Shown: one piece after another, positions 7,630 through 15,783 of the stretch
How positions within the stretch are numbered: the stretch's first letter is position 1
How the letters are laid out: the number at the start of each line of letters is the position of its first letter
Assembly: GCA_900320225.1 (NCBI GenBank)
Contig: ONRL01000021.1
Location: 1 to 49,949 of the forward strand
Direction of reading: 5' to 3'
Source of the DNA: an uncultured Lentisphaerota bacterium
GTDB taxonomy: Bacteria; Verrucomicrobiota; Kiritimatiellia; RFP12; UBA1067
Length of the DNA: 49,949 nucleotides
Notes under the pieces: generated by a model
Database searches by the model: none
What the model saw: only the letters and a program-made list of their open reading frames with translations
Told to the model about the DNA's origin: nothing
Translations under genes and position numbers: made by a program

Positions 7630-9231
7630 TCACTTCACGACTTCCCAATGGCCACCCTTTTTAGATCCAATACGACGGATGAGTTTCTTGGCGACCAAGG
7701 TACCTACTGCTATATTAATCGTATCTTTATTGACGCCTAGTTTGGCTGCCAAACCGCGCATCGTAATAGTCCCGTCTTTCGCCAGCTCATGATAAACCCT
7801 GCGAGTTGATGAGTTTAATGAATTCAATAAATTTTTGATTCCAGTATCAACTGATTCGCCTTGTTCGGGTATCGTACGGGTTCTGTACGGGTTTTGCACG
7901 GGTTCTGTACGGGTCGAAACCGAATTATTGCCTCGTTCTGTACGGGTTGTGTCCGGGTTATGGTCGGGTTTTGTACGGGTTGTGTCCGAGTCGGATCGGT
8001 TTGGTTCTGTGGCAATGTTCACGATGGTCTTTTCAGGGTCAAACTCCTCGCGAATGAGCGGAGTGGCAAATCCATGTTGCTCCCAAAGTGCATAGAGATT
8101 GCTCAAGCCCGTGCCGGAGCGTTCGCCGATTCCGATCAGTGAGAAGATGTTGAACACCTGCGCATTTCTCGGATCGCTTCTGCCGCCCTCGATGGCAACT
8201 TCCTTGCTGATGCGCATCGTCCCAGGATTCGATACCTGTATCTCATTGAACCGCTTCTCGACCACAATGCCCTGCCGCCCGTGGTAGTCGGCATGTATGA
8301 GCGCGTTCGCGACGACCTCGCGCACGGCCTCGTGGACGTCCGTCTCGTCAATTCGCCTGTCGTTCTCGTCAAGCGCAAACGGAGTCTTTACGCCGCTCGT
8401 CACCTTGTCGTATATCCGGTAGAAGAAATCGACGATGTTCCCGCTCCAGGTCGGATCGCTGGAGCAAACCCTGTCACCCCAGCGTGCCGAGTCGGACGAC
8501 CGCTCGCGATAGTCGAGAAAATAGTTCGGCAACTCGTGCATGATCGTCACGAAATCGCCAAAGCAGACCAGCCCGGCGATGTTCGGGTGAAGGTTGCCGT
8601 CATCTCCCCTGCCTACCGCGCCGACCTTTTTCAGGAACTCCTCGTCCGACAATTTGTTCCAGGCAAGACGAGGACGGAAACGAGAGAATTCCTCACGGTA
8701 ATGCCGTATCGAGTCTGCATTCAGGTCGGAAACGGTAAGCGATTCCAAAACGGTCGCATCGGCTGTAACGTCGCTCGCGTCGCGTAACATCGCAAGTACC
8801 GCTTCGCGCGAACACTTGTAATCGCCTTCTCCGTTTCGACGATATGCTCCGTTGAACACATCACGTCCAACATATACGGGACGTTCCCTGCGATCCGCCC
8901 TCGGGACTTCTATCACGACGACATCGCGGCCACGGCACTTCACGGAATAGACATGACGATCGAAGAGAATGTTGACGCTGACCTTCTCACGGTTGTTAAC
9001 GCCGTCCCAGAACCGCTTGATCAATGTCGCCGCCTTCGGCACGCCCACAATTGAAAATTTGCGGTCCACCTCCTTCACGCCAAGGAGGATCACGCCGCCG
9101 TCCGTGTTCGCGAACGAACTGTACGACTCCCACAGGGAATCAGGCAGCCCGCCAGATGCGTCTTTGCATTCTGTGTGGACAACCTCTCCCTGCTTTACAA
9201 GCCGTTCAACCTGTCTCGCTGTCAGTTTCAC
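7630..9231 (-). CDS. AlbA_2 (Schlafen-type) / HATPase regulator with C-terminal HTH
   Basis: The 533-residue protein starts at GTG 9231, 7 bases after a TATACT box; a TTG at 9267 is possible but lies in the promoter. An N-terminal AlbA_2 domain (HTECKDASG, FANTDGGVILLGVKE) is followed by a GHKL/HATPase_c_4-type region (VREVVANALIHADYHGR, GIGERSGTGLSNLY), as in RecG-like transcriptional regulators. Residues about 413-457 are an 11-residue repeat (TTRTKPDHNP, TTRTERGN, STRTEPVQNP, RTRTIPEQ) encoded by 11-bp tandem repeats. The last 70 residues look like a winged helix-turn-helix (TMRGLAAKLGVNKDTINIAV). It is a probable DNA- or RNA-binding regulator or defence protein. The exact role is not known. 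Confidence 0.8.
   Translation of the reverse strand: MKLTARQVERLVKQGEVVHTECKDASGGLPDSLWESYSSFANTDGGVILLGVKEVDRKFSIVGVPKAATLIKRFWDGVNNREKVSVNILFDRHVYSVKCRGRDVVVIEVPRADRRERPVYVGRDVFNGAYRRNGEGDYKCSREAVLAMLRDASDVTADATVLESLTVSDLNADSIRHYREEFSRFRPRLAWNKLSDEEFLKKVGAVGRGDDGNLHPNIAGLVCFGDFVTIMHELPNYFLDYRERSSDSARWGDRVCSSDPTWSGNIVDFFYRIYDKVTSGVKTPFALDENDRRIDETDVHEAVREVVANALIHADYHGRQGIVVEKRFNEIQVSNPGTMRISKEVAIEGGRSDPRNAQVFNIFSLIGIGERSGTGLSNLYALWEQHGFATPLIREEFDPEKTIVNIATEPNRSDSDTTRTKPDHNPDTTRTERGNNSVSTRTEPVQNPYRTRTIPEQGESVDTGIKNLLNSLNSSTRRVYHELAKDGTITMRGLAAKLGVNKDTINIAVGTLVAKKLIRRIGSKKGGHWEVVK
7863..7994. repeat. 11-bp tandem repeat, 12 units, inside the AlbA_2 gene
   Basis: Units of the type gtacgggttct run without gaps, some degenerate (7918-7939). 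As 11 is not a multiple of 3, three units make one 11-residue peptide repeat, and all three frames encode similar TRT-containing peptides. Gain or loss of one unit would shift the frame of the C-terminal HTH domain. Confidence 0.85.
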
Positions 9232-9238
9232 GGAAGTG

Positions 9239-9267
9239 AGTATATCCCATCCCCTCGCCCAATGCAA
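9239..9267 (-). promoter_or_regulatory. Promoter of the AlbA_2/HATPase gene
   Basis: On the minus strand, TTGCAT, 17 bases, TATACT, then 7 bases to GTG 9231. The message is probably leaderless. No Shine-Dalgarno sequence precedes the GTG. Confidence 0.65.
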
Positions 9268-9322
9268 GCGGGGATTTGGAGAAATTGAAGTTTTGCGTAC
9301 GGTTTGAGATGTGAATGCGCGG
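9241..9322. repeat. About 80-bp direct repeat, copy 2
   Basis: Second copy of the 7406-7488 sequence. Here it supplies the promoter region of the AlbA_2 gene. Confidence 0.8.
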
Positions 9323-9334
9323 CTGTGCCAAGAC

Positions 9335-9402
9335 GCCGCCTGGAAGGCGGCTTTCCCAGTTAGACGGCTCGCCCCACCCTGCGGCCGCGACGGAGCGCGG
9401 CC
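9335..9402. repeat. Palindromic modules between AlbA_2 and TolC-like genes
   Basis: 9335-9351 is gccgcc-tggaa-ggcggc. 9383-9402 is ggccgcg-acggag-cgcggcc, the same loop as the ggtcgcg-acggag-cgcgacc module at 19488-19507 but with both arms changed at one pair. A ggctcgccccacc segment lies between. The rest of the spacer up to 9570 shows no gene. Confidence 0.75.
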
Positions 9403-9572
9403 CTCCCACTGGTGGTCTCAATGTCTCATGTCACCCCGGCAGGTCTCGGGTCTCTGGTCTCAGGTCCGCGCGCGCACGCCCTCTCCGCCGGCGGCGGTCA
9501 CGTGCGCGGCACAGCCAACGGAACGGCCTTGGGGCGGTAACATTGGGGTGACAATCTCGCGCGCGCGTGTGG

Positions 9573-9578
9573 TATACT
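9573..9578 (+). promoter_or_regulatory. -10 element of the efflux operon
   Basis: TATACT lies 6 bases before ATG 9585, so the transcript should start at or beside the start codon. A GTGACA at 9548-9553 is a weak -35 candidate with a long, 19-base spacer. Confidence 0.5.
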
Positions 9579-9584
9579 TGCGGC

Positions 9585-11249
9585 ATGTTTTCTGCCCGTT
9601 TTCCGCGAGTGGCATCGCTTTCGGCGGCCGCGTGCCTGTGCGCGTGGCTGGCGGGTTGCATGACGCCCGAGAAAGCCGAGCGGGAGACGGACGAGACGGC
9701 CATCGCGCTCGCCACGGAGATGTGGCGGCGGCAGACGGGCTGCACGAACGCGTTCGACATCGCGCGCCCGGCGGACGTCCTCACGCTGCGCATCGCCCTC
9801 GAGGCCGTGCGCCAGGGCGTGACCAACACGGTGTTCCCGCGCATCGAGGGCATCGCCCCCCTGCGCCTCACGAACGGCGTGGCGCGTCTCTCGCTCGCGG
9901 ACGCCCTCCGCATCGGCGCGCGCAACAACCGACGCTACCAGACGCTGAAGGAGACGGTCTACCAGCGGGCGATCGCGCTCGACACCGCGCAGTACGCCTT
10001 CGACACCACCTTCACCGGCTTTCTCCTCGGTACGCTCACGGGCTCCCCCGAAATCAACAAGGACTACGCCCAGGGCGGGGCGGGCGCCGGGCGCAAGTTC
10101 GAGAACGGCGCGTCCCTCGCCGGCAACATGGCCCTCGACGTGACGAAGATGATCCGCGACGACTGGCACAGCTTCGGCTGGACGGGCGACCTCACCGCCA
10201 CCATTCCGCTCTTGCGCGGGAGCGGACGCGACATCGTGCGCGAGCCCCTCACCCAGGCCGAGCGCGACCTCGACTACGCGCTCCTCACCTTCGACCGCTA
10301 CCGCCAGACGTACGCCCTTTCCGTGATCCGCGCGTACTACAGCGTCCTCCGGTACGCGCAGACCCACCGCAACTCGAGCGACAACGCCAAGCGCCTCGAG
10401 CTCAACTGGCGGCGCGCCGAGATGATGTTCAAGGCCGGGCGCATGGACCGCATTCAGTCCGACCAGGCCAAGACCGACCTCCTCACCGCGCGCCAGACCG
10501 TGATCACGACCGAGAAGAGCTACCAGGACGCCCTCGACAACTTCAAGATCACGCTCGGGCTCGCCCCCGAGGCGCCCGTCGCCCTCAAGGACGAGGAGCT
10601 GGAGAGCCTCCAGGCGCAGATGGAGTCCCTCGCGAAGGACCAGCCGGACGCCCTCAGCGACTACCCCTCGCTCGACGACGCCATGAACATCGCCCTCGTG
10701 GAGCGCCGCGACCTCGCCGTCACGCGCGGCGACGTGGTGGACGCCGAGCGCGACGTCTACGTGGCGGCGGACGCCCTGCGCGCTGACATCACGGTTGAGG
10801 GCGGCGGCTCCTACGCCGGGAAGCGCCGCCAGCACAAGACAAACGTCGACGAGACGATCGCCACCACCGCGAAGCTGAGGTTCTCCGCGCCGTGGGACCG
10901 GCGGCGCGAACGCAACGCCTACCGCCGCGCGCTCATCGCGCTCGAACAGTGCCGCCGCGCGCTGCAGGAAAGCGAAGACGCGATCAAGAACGAGGTCCGC
11001 GCCGGCTACCGCGACCTCGTGGCGGCCCGCGCGCTGTACGAGAACAAGGTCGAGGCCTACAAGACCGCCTGCATGCGCGTGGCGGCGAACGACCTCTTCA
11101 TGCAGTCCGGCCGCAGCTCGATGCGCGACATCCTGGAGGCGGAAAGCGCCCTCCTGACCGCCCGCAACGCCCTGTGCAGCGCCGTCATCGACTGGCGCAT
11201 GAGCGACCTCTCGCTCCGCAACGCGATGGGACTCGGGGAAAGATGGTAA
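9585..11249 (+). CDS. TolC-family outer-membrane efflux lipoprotein
   Basis: The 554-residue protein has a lipoprotein signal (CLCAWLAGC) and long amphipathic helical stretches typical of outer-membrane efflux proteins, including a second-half repeat (SLDDAMNIALVERRDLAV; RDILEAESALLTARNAL). It is expected to form the outer-membrane channel of a tripartite export system. It is followed within 20 bases by a HlyD-like adaptor and then a MacB-like ABC transporter, so the four genes form one exporter operon. The GTG 18 bases upstream is in frame but overlaps the -10 box, so ATG 9585 was chosen. The substrate is not evident. Confidence 0.85.
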   Translation: MFSARFPRVASLSAAACLCAWLAGCMTPEKAERETDETAIALATEMWRRQTGCTNAFDIARPADVLTLRIALEAVRQGVTNTVFPRIEGIAPLRLTNGVARLSLADALRIGARNNRRYQTLKETVYQRAIALDTAQYAFDTTFTGFLLGTLTGSPEINKDYAQGGAGAGRKFENGASLAGNMALDVTKMIRDDWHSFGWTGDLTATIPLLRGSGRDIVREPLTQAERDLDYALLTFDRYRQTYALSVIRAYYSVLRYAQTHRNSSDNAKRLELNWRRAEMMFKAGRMDRIQSDQAKTDLLTARQTVITTEKSYQDALDNFKITLGLAPEAPVALKDEELESLQAQMESLAKDQPDALSDYPSLDDAMNIALVERRDLAVTRGDVVDAERDVYVAADALRADITVEGGGSYAGKRRQHKTNVDETIATTAKLRFSAPWDRRRERNAYRRALIALEQCRRALQESEDAIKNEVRAGYRDLVAARALYENKVEAYKTACMRVAANDLFMQSGRSSMRDILEAESALLTARNALCSAVIDWRMSDLSLRNAMGLGERW

Positions 11250-11268
11250 TTTGAAGGCAAGACAAGGA

Positions 11269-12912
11269 ATGAAGAGGAAAACAAAGATCGTTCTCATCGG
11301 ATGCGCGGCGGCCGCCGCCCTCGCCGTCTATTTCCTGCGCCCGAAGGACGACGTGGACCAGACAATCCCCACCTTCACCGTCGCCGAAGGCCCCCTCACG
11401 ATCGGCATCACCTCCTCCGGCTCCATCCAGAGCCGCGACAAGGTCACCCTCCGCAGCGAGCTCGAGGGCAACAACACGATCATCTGGGTCGTCGACGAAG
11501 GCGTCAACGTGAAGGCCGGCGACCTGCTCGTCGAGTTCGACTCGGCCGCGCTCGTCACGAAGCGCAACGACCAGGAAATCACGGTCGCCACCACCGAGGG
11601 CAACCTCATCATCTCCGAGGAGAAGCTCGAGGTCACGAAAGGCGACTGCGACGCGAACCTCCTCGAGCGCGAGGTGGCCCTCACCCTCGCGAAGATGAAG
11701 TCCGAGAAGTACGAGAAAGGCGACTACCCGCAGCAGAAACGCGAGTACGAGGCCAACATCGCCCTCGCGAACGAAGAGGTCAAGCGCGCATCGGAGAAAC
11801 TCGAATGGTCCCAGCGCCTCGCCAAGGAGGGCTTCCTCACGCGCACCGAGCTGCAGGCCGACGAGCTCGCCCTCCGCCGCAAGGAGATCGACCTGGAGAT
11901 GGCGCAGACGAAGATGAACGTGCTCACCAACTACACCGTCATCCAGACGCGCGCCACGAACGAAGGCGACGTGCGCAGGGCCACGCGCGCCCTCGCCCGC
12001 ACGAAGTGGCAGAACAAGTCGATCATCCGGCAGGTCGAAACCGAAATCGTGCAGCGCACGCGCGAGCGCGACCGCGCCACGAACCGCCTCGCCGAACTCG
12101 AGTTCCAGATCTCCAAGTCGAAGATCTACGCCCCCACGAACGGCGTGATCCTCTACGCGAGCACCGTGCAGATCGCCCGGCGCCGCTGGTGGACGCGCCC
12201 CCTCGCCGTCGGCGAGACGGCCGTCCAGCGACAGGAACTCATCTACATTCCCCTCGACACCGGCATGATCGTCGAGCTGATGGTGCCCGAGGCCTCCCTC
12301 AACAAGCTCGAGCTCGGCATGGCCGCGAACGTGAAGGTGGACGCCTTCCCGGACCGCGTCTTCCGCGGCAAGCTTGCCAAGATCGGCATTCTGCCCGACG
12401 GACAGAGCGCCCAGCTCAACCCCGACCTCAAGATGTACAAGTGCGAACTCGAGTGCGACTTCTCCGACGTCGTGATCCGCCCCGGCATGAGCTGCGACGT
12501 GGAGCTCGTGAAGCACAGCTACGACAAGGTGCTCTACTGCCCCATGCAGTGCGTCACGCGCATCGACGGCGTGCCGCACGTCTACGTGCAGAAGGACGGC
12601 CAATGGGCGCCCCGCGCAGTCGAGGTGGGCCTCGACAACAACCGCATGATGCACATCATCTCGGGCGTCTCCGTGGGCGACGTGGTGATGCTCGCCCCGC
12701 CCGTGAAGGAGGAGAAGAACGAACGCCCCAAAATCGACGCCGAAAAGCCGCCGCCCGACGACAAGCCGGGTGGCGACGACAAGCCCTCGGCCGCCCCGGC
12801 AGGGCGGTTGCCCCACAACCGCCGCCCCGTGTCCGCCGCCCCCCGAAATCCGGCAGGGCGGTCGCCCCGCGACCGCCGCACGCCACCGCCAAGGCCGACT
12901 GATGGACAATGA
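11269..12912 (+). CDS. HlyD/MacA-type periplasmic adaptor
   Basis: The 547-residue membrane-fusion protein has a single N-terminal membrane helix (TKIVLIGCAAAAALAVYFL), a biotinyl-lipoyl-like domain (GSIQSRDKVTLRSELEG, NVKAGDLLVEFDSAAL), a long coiled coil with lysine- and glutamate-rich helices (residues about 95-265) and beta-barrel regions (ELGMAANVKVDAFPDRVFRG; RPGMSCDVELV). It should join the inner-membrane ABC transporter to the TolC-like channel. The C-terminal 50 residues are Pro/Arg-rich and encoded by two palindromic modules, so this tail is probably repeat-derived. The TTG at 11251 is an alternative start. Its end overlaps the next gene by 11 bases. Confidence 0.85.
   Translation: MKRKTKIVLIGCAAAAALAVYFLRPKDDVDQTIPTFTVAEGPLTIGITSSGSIQSRDKVTLRSELEGNNTIIWVVDEGVNVKAGDLLVEFDSAALVTKRNDQEITVATTEGNLIISEEKLEVTKGDCDANLLEREVALTLAKMKSEKYEKGDYPQQKREYEANIALANEEVKRASEKLEWSQRLAKEGFLTRTELQADELALRRKEIDLEMAQTKMNVLTNYTVIQTRATNEGDVRRATRALARTKWQNKSIIRQVETEIVQRTRERDRATNRLAELEFQISKSKIYAPTNGVILYASTVQIARRRWWTRPLAVGETAVQRQELIYIPLDTGMIVELMVPEASLNKLELGMAANVKVDAFPDRVFRGKLAKIGILPDGQSAQLNPDLKMYKCELECDFSDVVIRPGMSCDVELVKHSYDKVLYCPMQCVTRIDGVPHVYVQKDGQWAPRAVEVGLDNNRMMHIISGVSVGDVVMLAPPVKEEKNERPKIDAEKPPPDDKPGGDDKPSAAPAGRLPHNRRPVSAAPRNPAGRSPRDRRTPPPRPTDGQ
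12803..12877. repeat. Pair of 21-bp palindromes in the adaptor's C-terminal codons
   Basis: 12803-12823 is ggcggttg-cccca-caaccgcc. 12857-12877 is ggcggtcg-ccccg-cgaccgcc. Both follow the same cggcag lead. They differ at the seventh arm position and its partner, preserving pairing. They encode AGRLPHNRRP and AGRSPRDRRT. Confidence 0.85.
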
Positions 12913-13585
12913 GGTCGTCAAGCTCCGCGACGTCAAGCGTCACTATTCCGTGGGCGGCGAGACCGTGCGCGCGCTCGACGGCGTGTCCTTCACGATCCGC
13001 CGCGGCGAGTACTGGGCGATCATGGGCCCCTCCGGCAGCGGCAAGAGCACCCTTCTCAACATCCTCGGCTGCCTCGACCGCCCCACGTCCGGCGAATACT
13101 GGCTCAACGGCGTGAACGTGGCGCAGATGGAGGACGACGAACTCTCCGACCACCGCCTGAAGAACCTCGGCTTCGTGTTCCAGAGCTTCCACCTCATCCC
13201 CCAGCTCACCGTGCTGGAGAACATCGAGATGCCCATGTTCTACCTCGGCGTGCCGCAGGCGGAACGCACGCGCCGCGCGAAGACGCTCGCCGAGCGCGTG
13301 GAGATGGACCATCGCCTCCAGCACCTCCCTTCCGAACTCTCGGGGGGCCAGCGCCAGCGCGTGGCCGTGGCGCGCGCGCTCGCGAACGACCCCGCCGTGC
13401 TGCTCGCCGACGAGCCCACCGGCAACCTCGACTCGAAGACCTCCGTGCAGATCATGCAGCTTTTCCAGGAACTCTACGAGCAGGGCAAGACCGTGATCGT
13501 GGTCACCCACGAACCCGACATCGACGCCTACGCCCACTCGCACATCGTCGTCAAGGACGGCCGGATCCTCACATGTACCGTTTAA
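12902..13585 (+). CDS. MacB/LolD-type ABC transporter ATP-binding protein
   Basis: The 227-residue ATPase has Walker A GPSGSGKST, a Q-loop (FVFQSFHLIP), signature LSGGQRQRVAVARAL, Walker B VLLADEPTGNLDS and the switch His in VTHEPD. These match the MacB/LolD/FtsE branch. ATG 12902 lies inside the last codons of the adaptor gene (11-bp overlap), and its stop overlaps the permease start by 13 bases, so the three are translationally coupled. It powers the FtsX-like permease encoded next. Confidence 0.93.
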   Translation: MDNEVVKLRDVKRHYSVGGETVRALDGVSFTIRRGEYWAIMGPSGSGKSTLLNILGCLDRPTSGEYWLNGVNVAQMEDDELSDHRLKNLGFVFQSFHLIPQLTVLENIEMPMFYLGVPQAERTRRAKTLAERVEMDHRLQHLPSELSGGQRQRVAVARALANDPAVLLADEPTGNLDSKTSVQIMQLFQELYEQGKTVIVVTHEPDIDAYAHSHIVVKDGRILTCTV

Positions 13586-14853
13586 AGCAATCGCTCAGTT
13601 TCTATTGGCCGTTCATCCGGCTCGGCGCCACCGACGTGTGGCGCCACAAGACGCGTTCGTTCCTCACCATGCTCGGCATGGTGTTCGGCGTGGGCAGCGT
13701 GATCGCCATGCTGGCCGTGGGCGAGGGCGCCAGCCACCAGGCGCTCGAATCCATCAAGCGCCTCGGCAGCCAGAACATCATGGTCTCCTCCGTGAAGCCG
13801 ACGTCCGAGGATGGTCCCACGGCCCAGCAGAGCGCACGCCTCGCCGTGTACGGACTGCTCTACGACGACGAGACCCGCATCCGCGAGACGGTGCCCGGCG
13901 TGGAGAAGACAGTCCCCGCGCGCATGGTGCGGCGCAACGCGCGCTACAACGAACGCCAGCTCGAGCTGCGCGTCGTGGAGACCGTCCCCAGCTGGTTCGA
14001 GGTCGTGCCGCGCCCCATCCTCGCCGGACGCATCCTGAACGAGGGCGACATGTCCTCGCGTGCCAACGTGTGCGTGCTCACCGAGTTCGGCGTGCGCAAG
14101 CTGCTCGCCGCCGAAGAGGTGCTCGGCCAGCACGTGCGCCTCGGCAGCGGCGTGTTCGAGGTGGTCGGCATCGTCAAGAACGAGTCGGGCGGGTCCGTGC
14201 GCGCGCCGGACTCCGAGGCGGACGCCTACATTCCCATGCCCACGGGCTCGAACCTCTTCGGCGTGGCGAACAGCCGGCCCATCTCGGGCGGCATCGAGAG
14301 CGAACGCGTCGAGTTGTCGCAGATTATCGTAAAGATGACGGGCACGGACGTGGTGGAAGCCGGCGCGAAGGCCGTCGAGGCCGTGCTGAAGCGCTTCCAC
14401 AAGAAAGCCGACTTCAAGATCGACGTCCCGCTCTCCCTTCTCCGCGAGGCGGAGAAGACGAAACGCACGTACAACATCGTGCTCGGCGCGATCGCGGGCA
14501 TCTCGTTGCTCGTGGGCGGCATCGGCATCATGAACATCATGCTCGCCTCCGTGACGGAGCGCACGAAGGAAATCGGCATCCGCCGCGCCGTCGGCGCGCG
14601 CAAGAGCCGCATCGTGGTACAGTTCCTGATCAACACCTGCGTGCTCTCGATCGGCGGCGGACTCGCGGGGCTTGTCGTGGGGGTGGCGATTCCGATCGCC
14701 ATCACGTTCTTCACGGCCATGCCCACGGTGATCCAGCCGTACTCGATGCTCCTCGCCTTCGGCATCTCCGTGGGCGTGGGAATCGTCTTCGGCCTCTACC
14801 CCGCGCTCCGCGCCGCCTCCCTCGACCCCATCGAGGCCCTTCGCCACGAATGA
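13573..14853 (+). CDS. MacB/FtsX-type ABC transporter permease
   Basis: The 426-residue inner-membrane protein has one N-terminal membrane helix (SFLTMLGMVFGVGSVIAML), a large periplasmic core domain (about residues 60-280) and three C-terminal helices typical of FtsX permeases (IAGISLLVGGIGIMNIML; GGGLAGLVVGVAIPIAITF; LLAFGISVGVGIVFGLYP). The motif ERTKEIGIRRAVGARK and the ending ALRAASLDPIEALRHE are family hallmarks. With the three genes before it, it forms a MacAB-TolC-like exporter for a peptide, lipid or drug. It converges on the NagA-like gene with 17 bases between. Confidence 0.92.
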   Translation: MYRLKQSLSFYWPFIRLGATDVWRHKTRSFLTMLGMVFGVGSVIAMLAVGEGASHQALESIKRLGSQNIMVSSVKPTSEDGPTAQQSARLAVYGLLYDDETRIRETVPGVEKTVPARMVRRNARYNERQLELRVVETVPSWFEVVPRPILAGRILNEGDMSSRANVCVLTEFGVRKLLAAEEVLGQHVRLGSGVFEVVGIVKNESGGSVRAPDSEADAYIPMPTGSNLFGVANSRPISGGIESERVELSQIIVKMTGTDVVEAGAKAVEAVLKRFHKKADFKIDVPLSLLREAEKTKRTYNIVLGAIAGISLLVGGIGIMNIMLASVTERTKEIGIRRAVGARKSRIVVQFLINTCVLSIGGGLAGLVVGVAIPIAITFFTAMPTVIQPYSMLLAFGISVGVGIVFGLYPALRAASLDPIEALRHE

Positions 14854-14870
14854 CGGGGAGCGCCGGGCGG

Positions 14871-15782
14871 TCAAGCCAAAAGCGCGAGGGGATTGTCGCG
14901 GCCGATGGCGAGGCAGTCGGCGAGCGAAAGTCCAATGCGCAACTGGAGAAGCTCCATCATCTTCGCCATGGGCGTGGTCGCGCCCACGAGGCAGTTCCGC
15001 GCCGGGTTCCAGAGGAGGCCGTTCGGCTCGAGCACGGCGTCCGCGCCCGTCACGCGATAGCGCCCCGGCGGCATGCCGGCCGGATACTGCGCGTCCGAGA
15101 CGGCGATCAGGCGCGCACGCGGCACCGCGCGCGTGAATACCTTGAGCATCGTGTCCGGCAGGTGGTGCCCGTCGGGGATGAACATCACCGACGCGCGGTC
15201 CTCCGCGAGCGCCGTGAAGATGACGTTGTCGTGGCGGGGGATCATGTTCGGGATACCGTTGCCGAGGTGCGTGAACGCGCGCGCCCCGGCTGCGATGCAC
15301 GGCTCGATCTCCGCCGGCGTGGCCGCCATCTGGTGGCCGAGCGACACCACGACGCCCTGTCCCGACACCGCGCGCACGAACTCCGGCATTCCCGGAATCT
15401 CGGCCGCGACCGTGACGAGACGCACGAGCCCTTCCGCCGCGTCCTGGTAGCGCGCGAACTTCTCAAGGGACGGCGCCGTCACCCACTCGATCGGATGCGA
15501 GCCCACCGCGCCCAGCTCGGACGAAATGAACGGCCCCTCAAGGTGCAGGCCGAGGATGCGTCGCTCGCACTCCGCGTCCGCCTTCCGCGCCGCGACGATC
15601 GTGCGGATGTTCGGCAGCACCACTTCGGGATCGCCTGTCACGAACGTGGGACAGAACCCAGCTGTGCCGTCCGCCGCGAGACGCCGCACGACCTCCTTCA
15701 CGGCGTCGACGGTGAGGCCGGGCGAATTGAAGTCCACGCCCGCGTAGCCGTTGATCTGCAAGTCAATCCAGACTGGTTCCAT
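14871..15782 (-). CDS. NagA-like N-acetylglucosamine-6-phosphate deacetylase
   Basis: The 303-residue amidohydrolase starts straight at DLQINGYAGVDF and has GLHLEGPFI (metal-ligand Glu), a GH pair (VVSLGHQ), AFTHLGNGI, DGHH and a catalytic-type VSDA. These match NagA. It is shorter than usual NagA (about 380 residues) because the small beta-sandwich domain is largely missing at both ends. It would remove acetyl from an amino-sugar phosphate in the cytoplasm. It is the last gene of an operon that starts with a UDP-sugar pyrophosphorylase, and ATG 15782 is 1 base after the rimO stop. Confidence 0.82.
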   Translation of the reverse strand: MEPVWIDLQINGYAGVDFNSPGLTVDAVKEVVRRLAADGTAGFCPTFVTGDPEVVLPNIRTIVAARKADAECERRILGLHLEGPFISSELGAVGSHPIEWVTAPSLEKFARYQDAAEGLVRLVTVAAEIPGMPEFVRAVSGQGVVVSLGHQMAATPAEIEPCIAAGARAFTHLGNGIPNMIPRHDNVIFTALAEDRASVMFIPDGHHLPDTMLKVFTRAVPRARLIAVSDAQYPAGMPPGRYRVTGADAVLEPNGLLWNPARNCLVGATTPMAKMMELLQLRIGLSLADCLAIGRDNPLALLA

Positions 15783-15783
15783 C

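Noticed and set aside
7824-8015. Minus-strand alternative frame with TRTQPVQNP repeats
   Set aside because: It reflects the 11-bp tandem repeat read in another frame of the AlbA_2 gene, not a separate gene.
9403-9570. Short ggtctc-type direct repeats in the spacer before the TolC-like gene
   Set aside because: Only a few short, irregular repeats; not enough to call an element.
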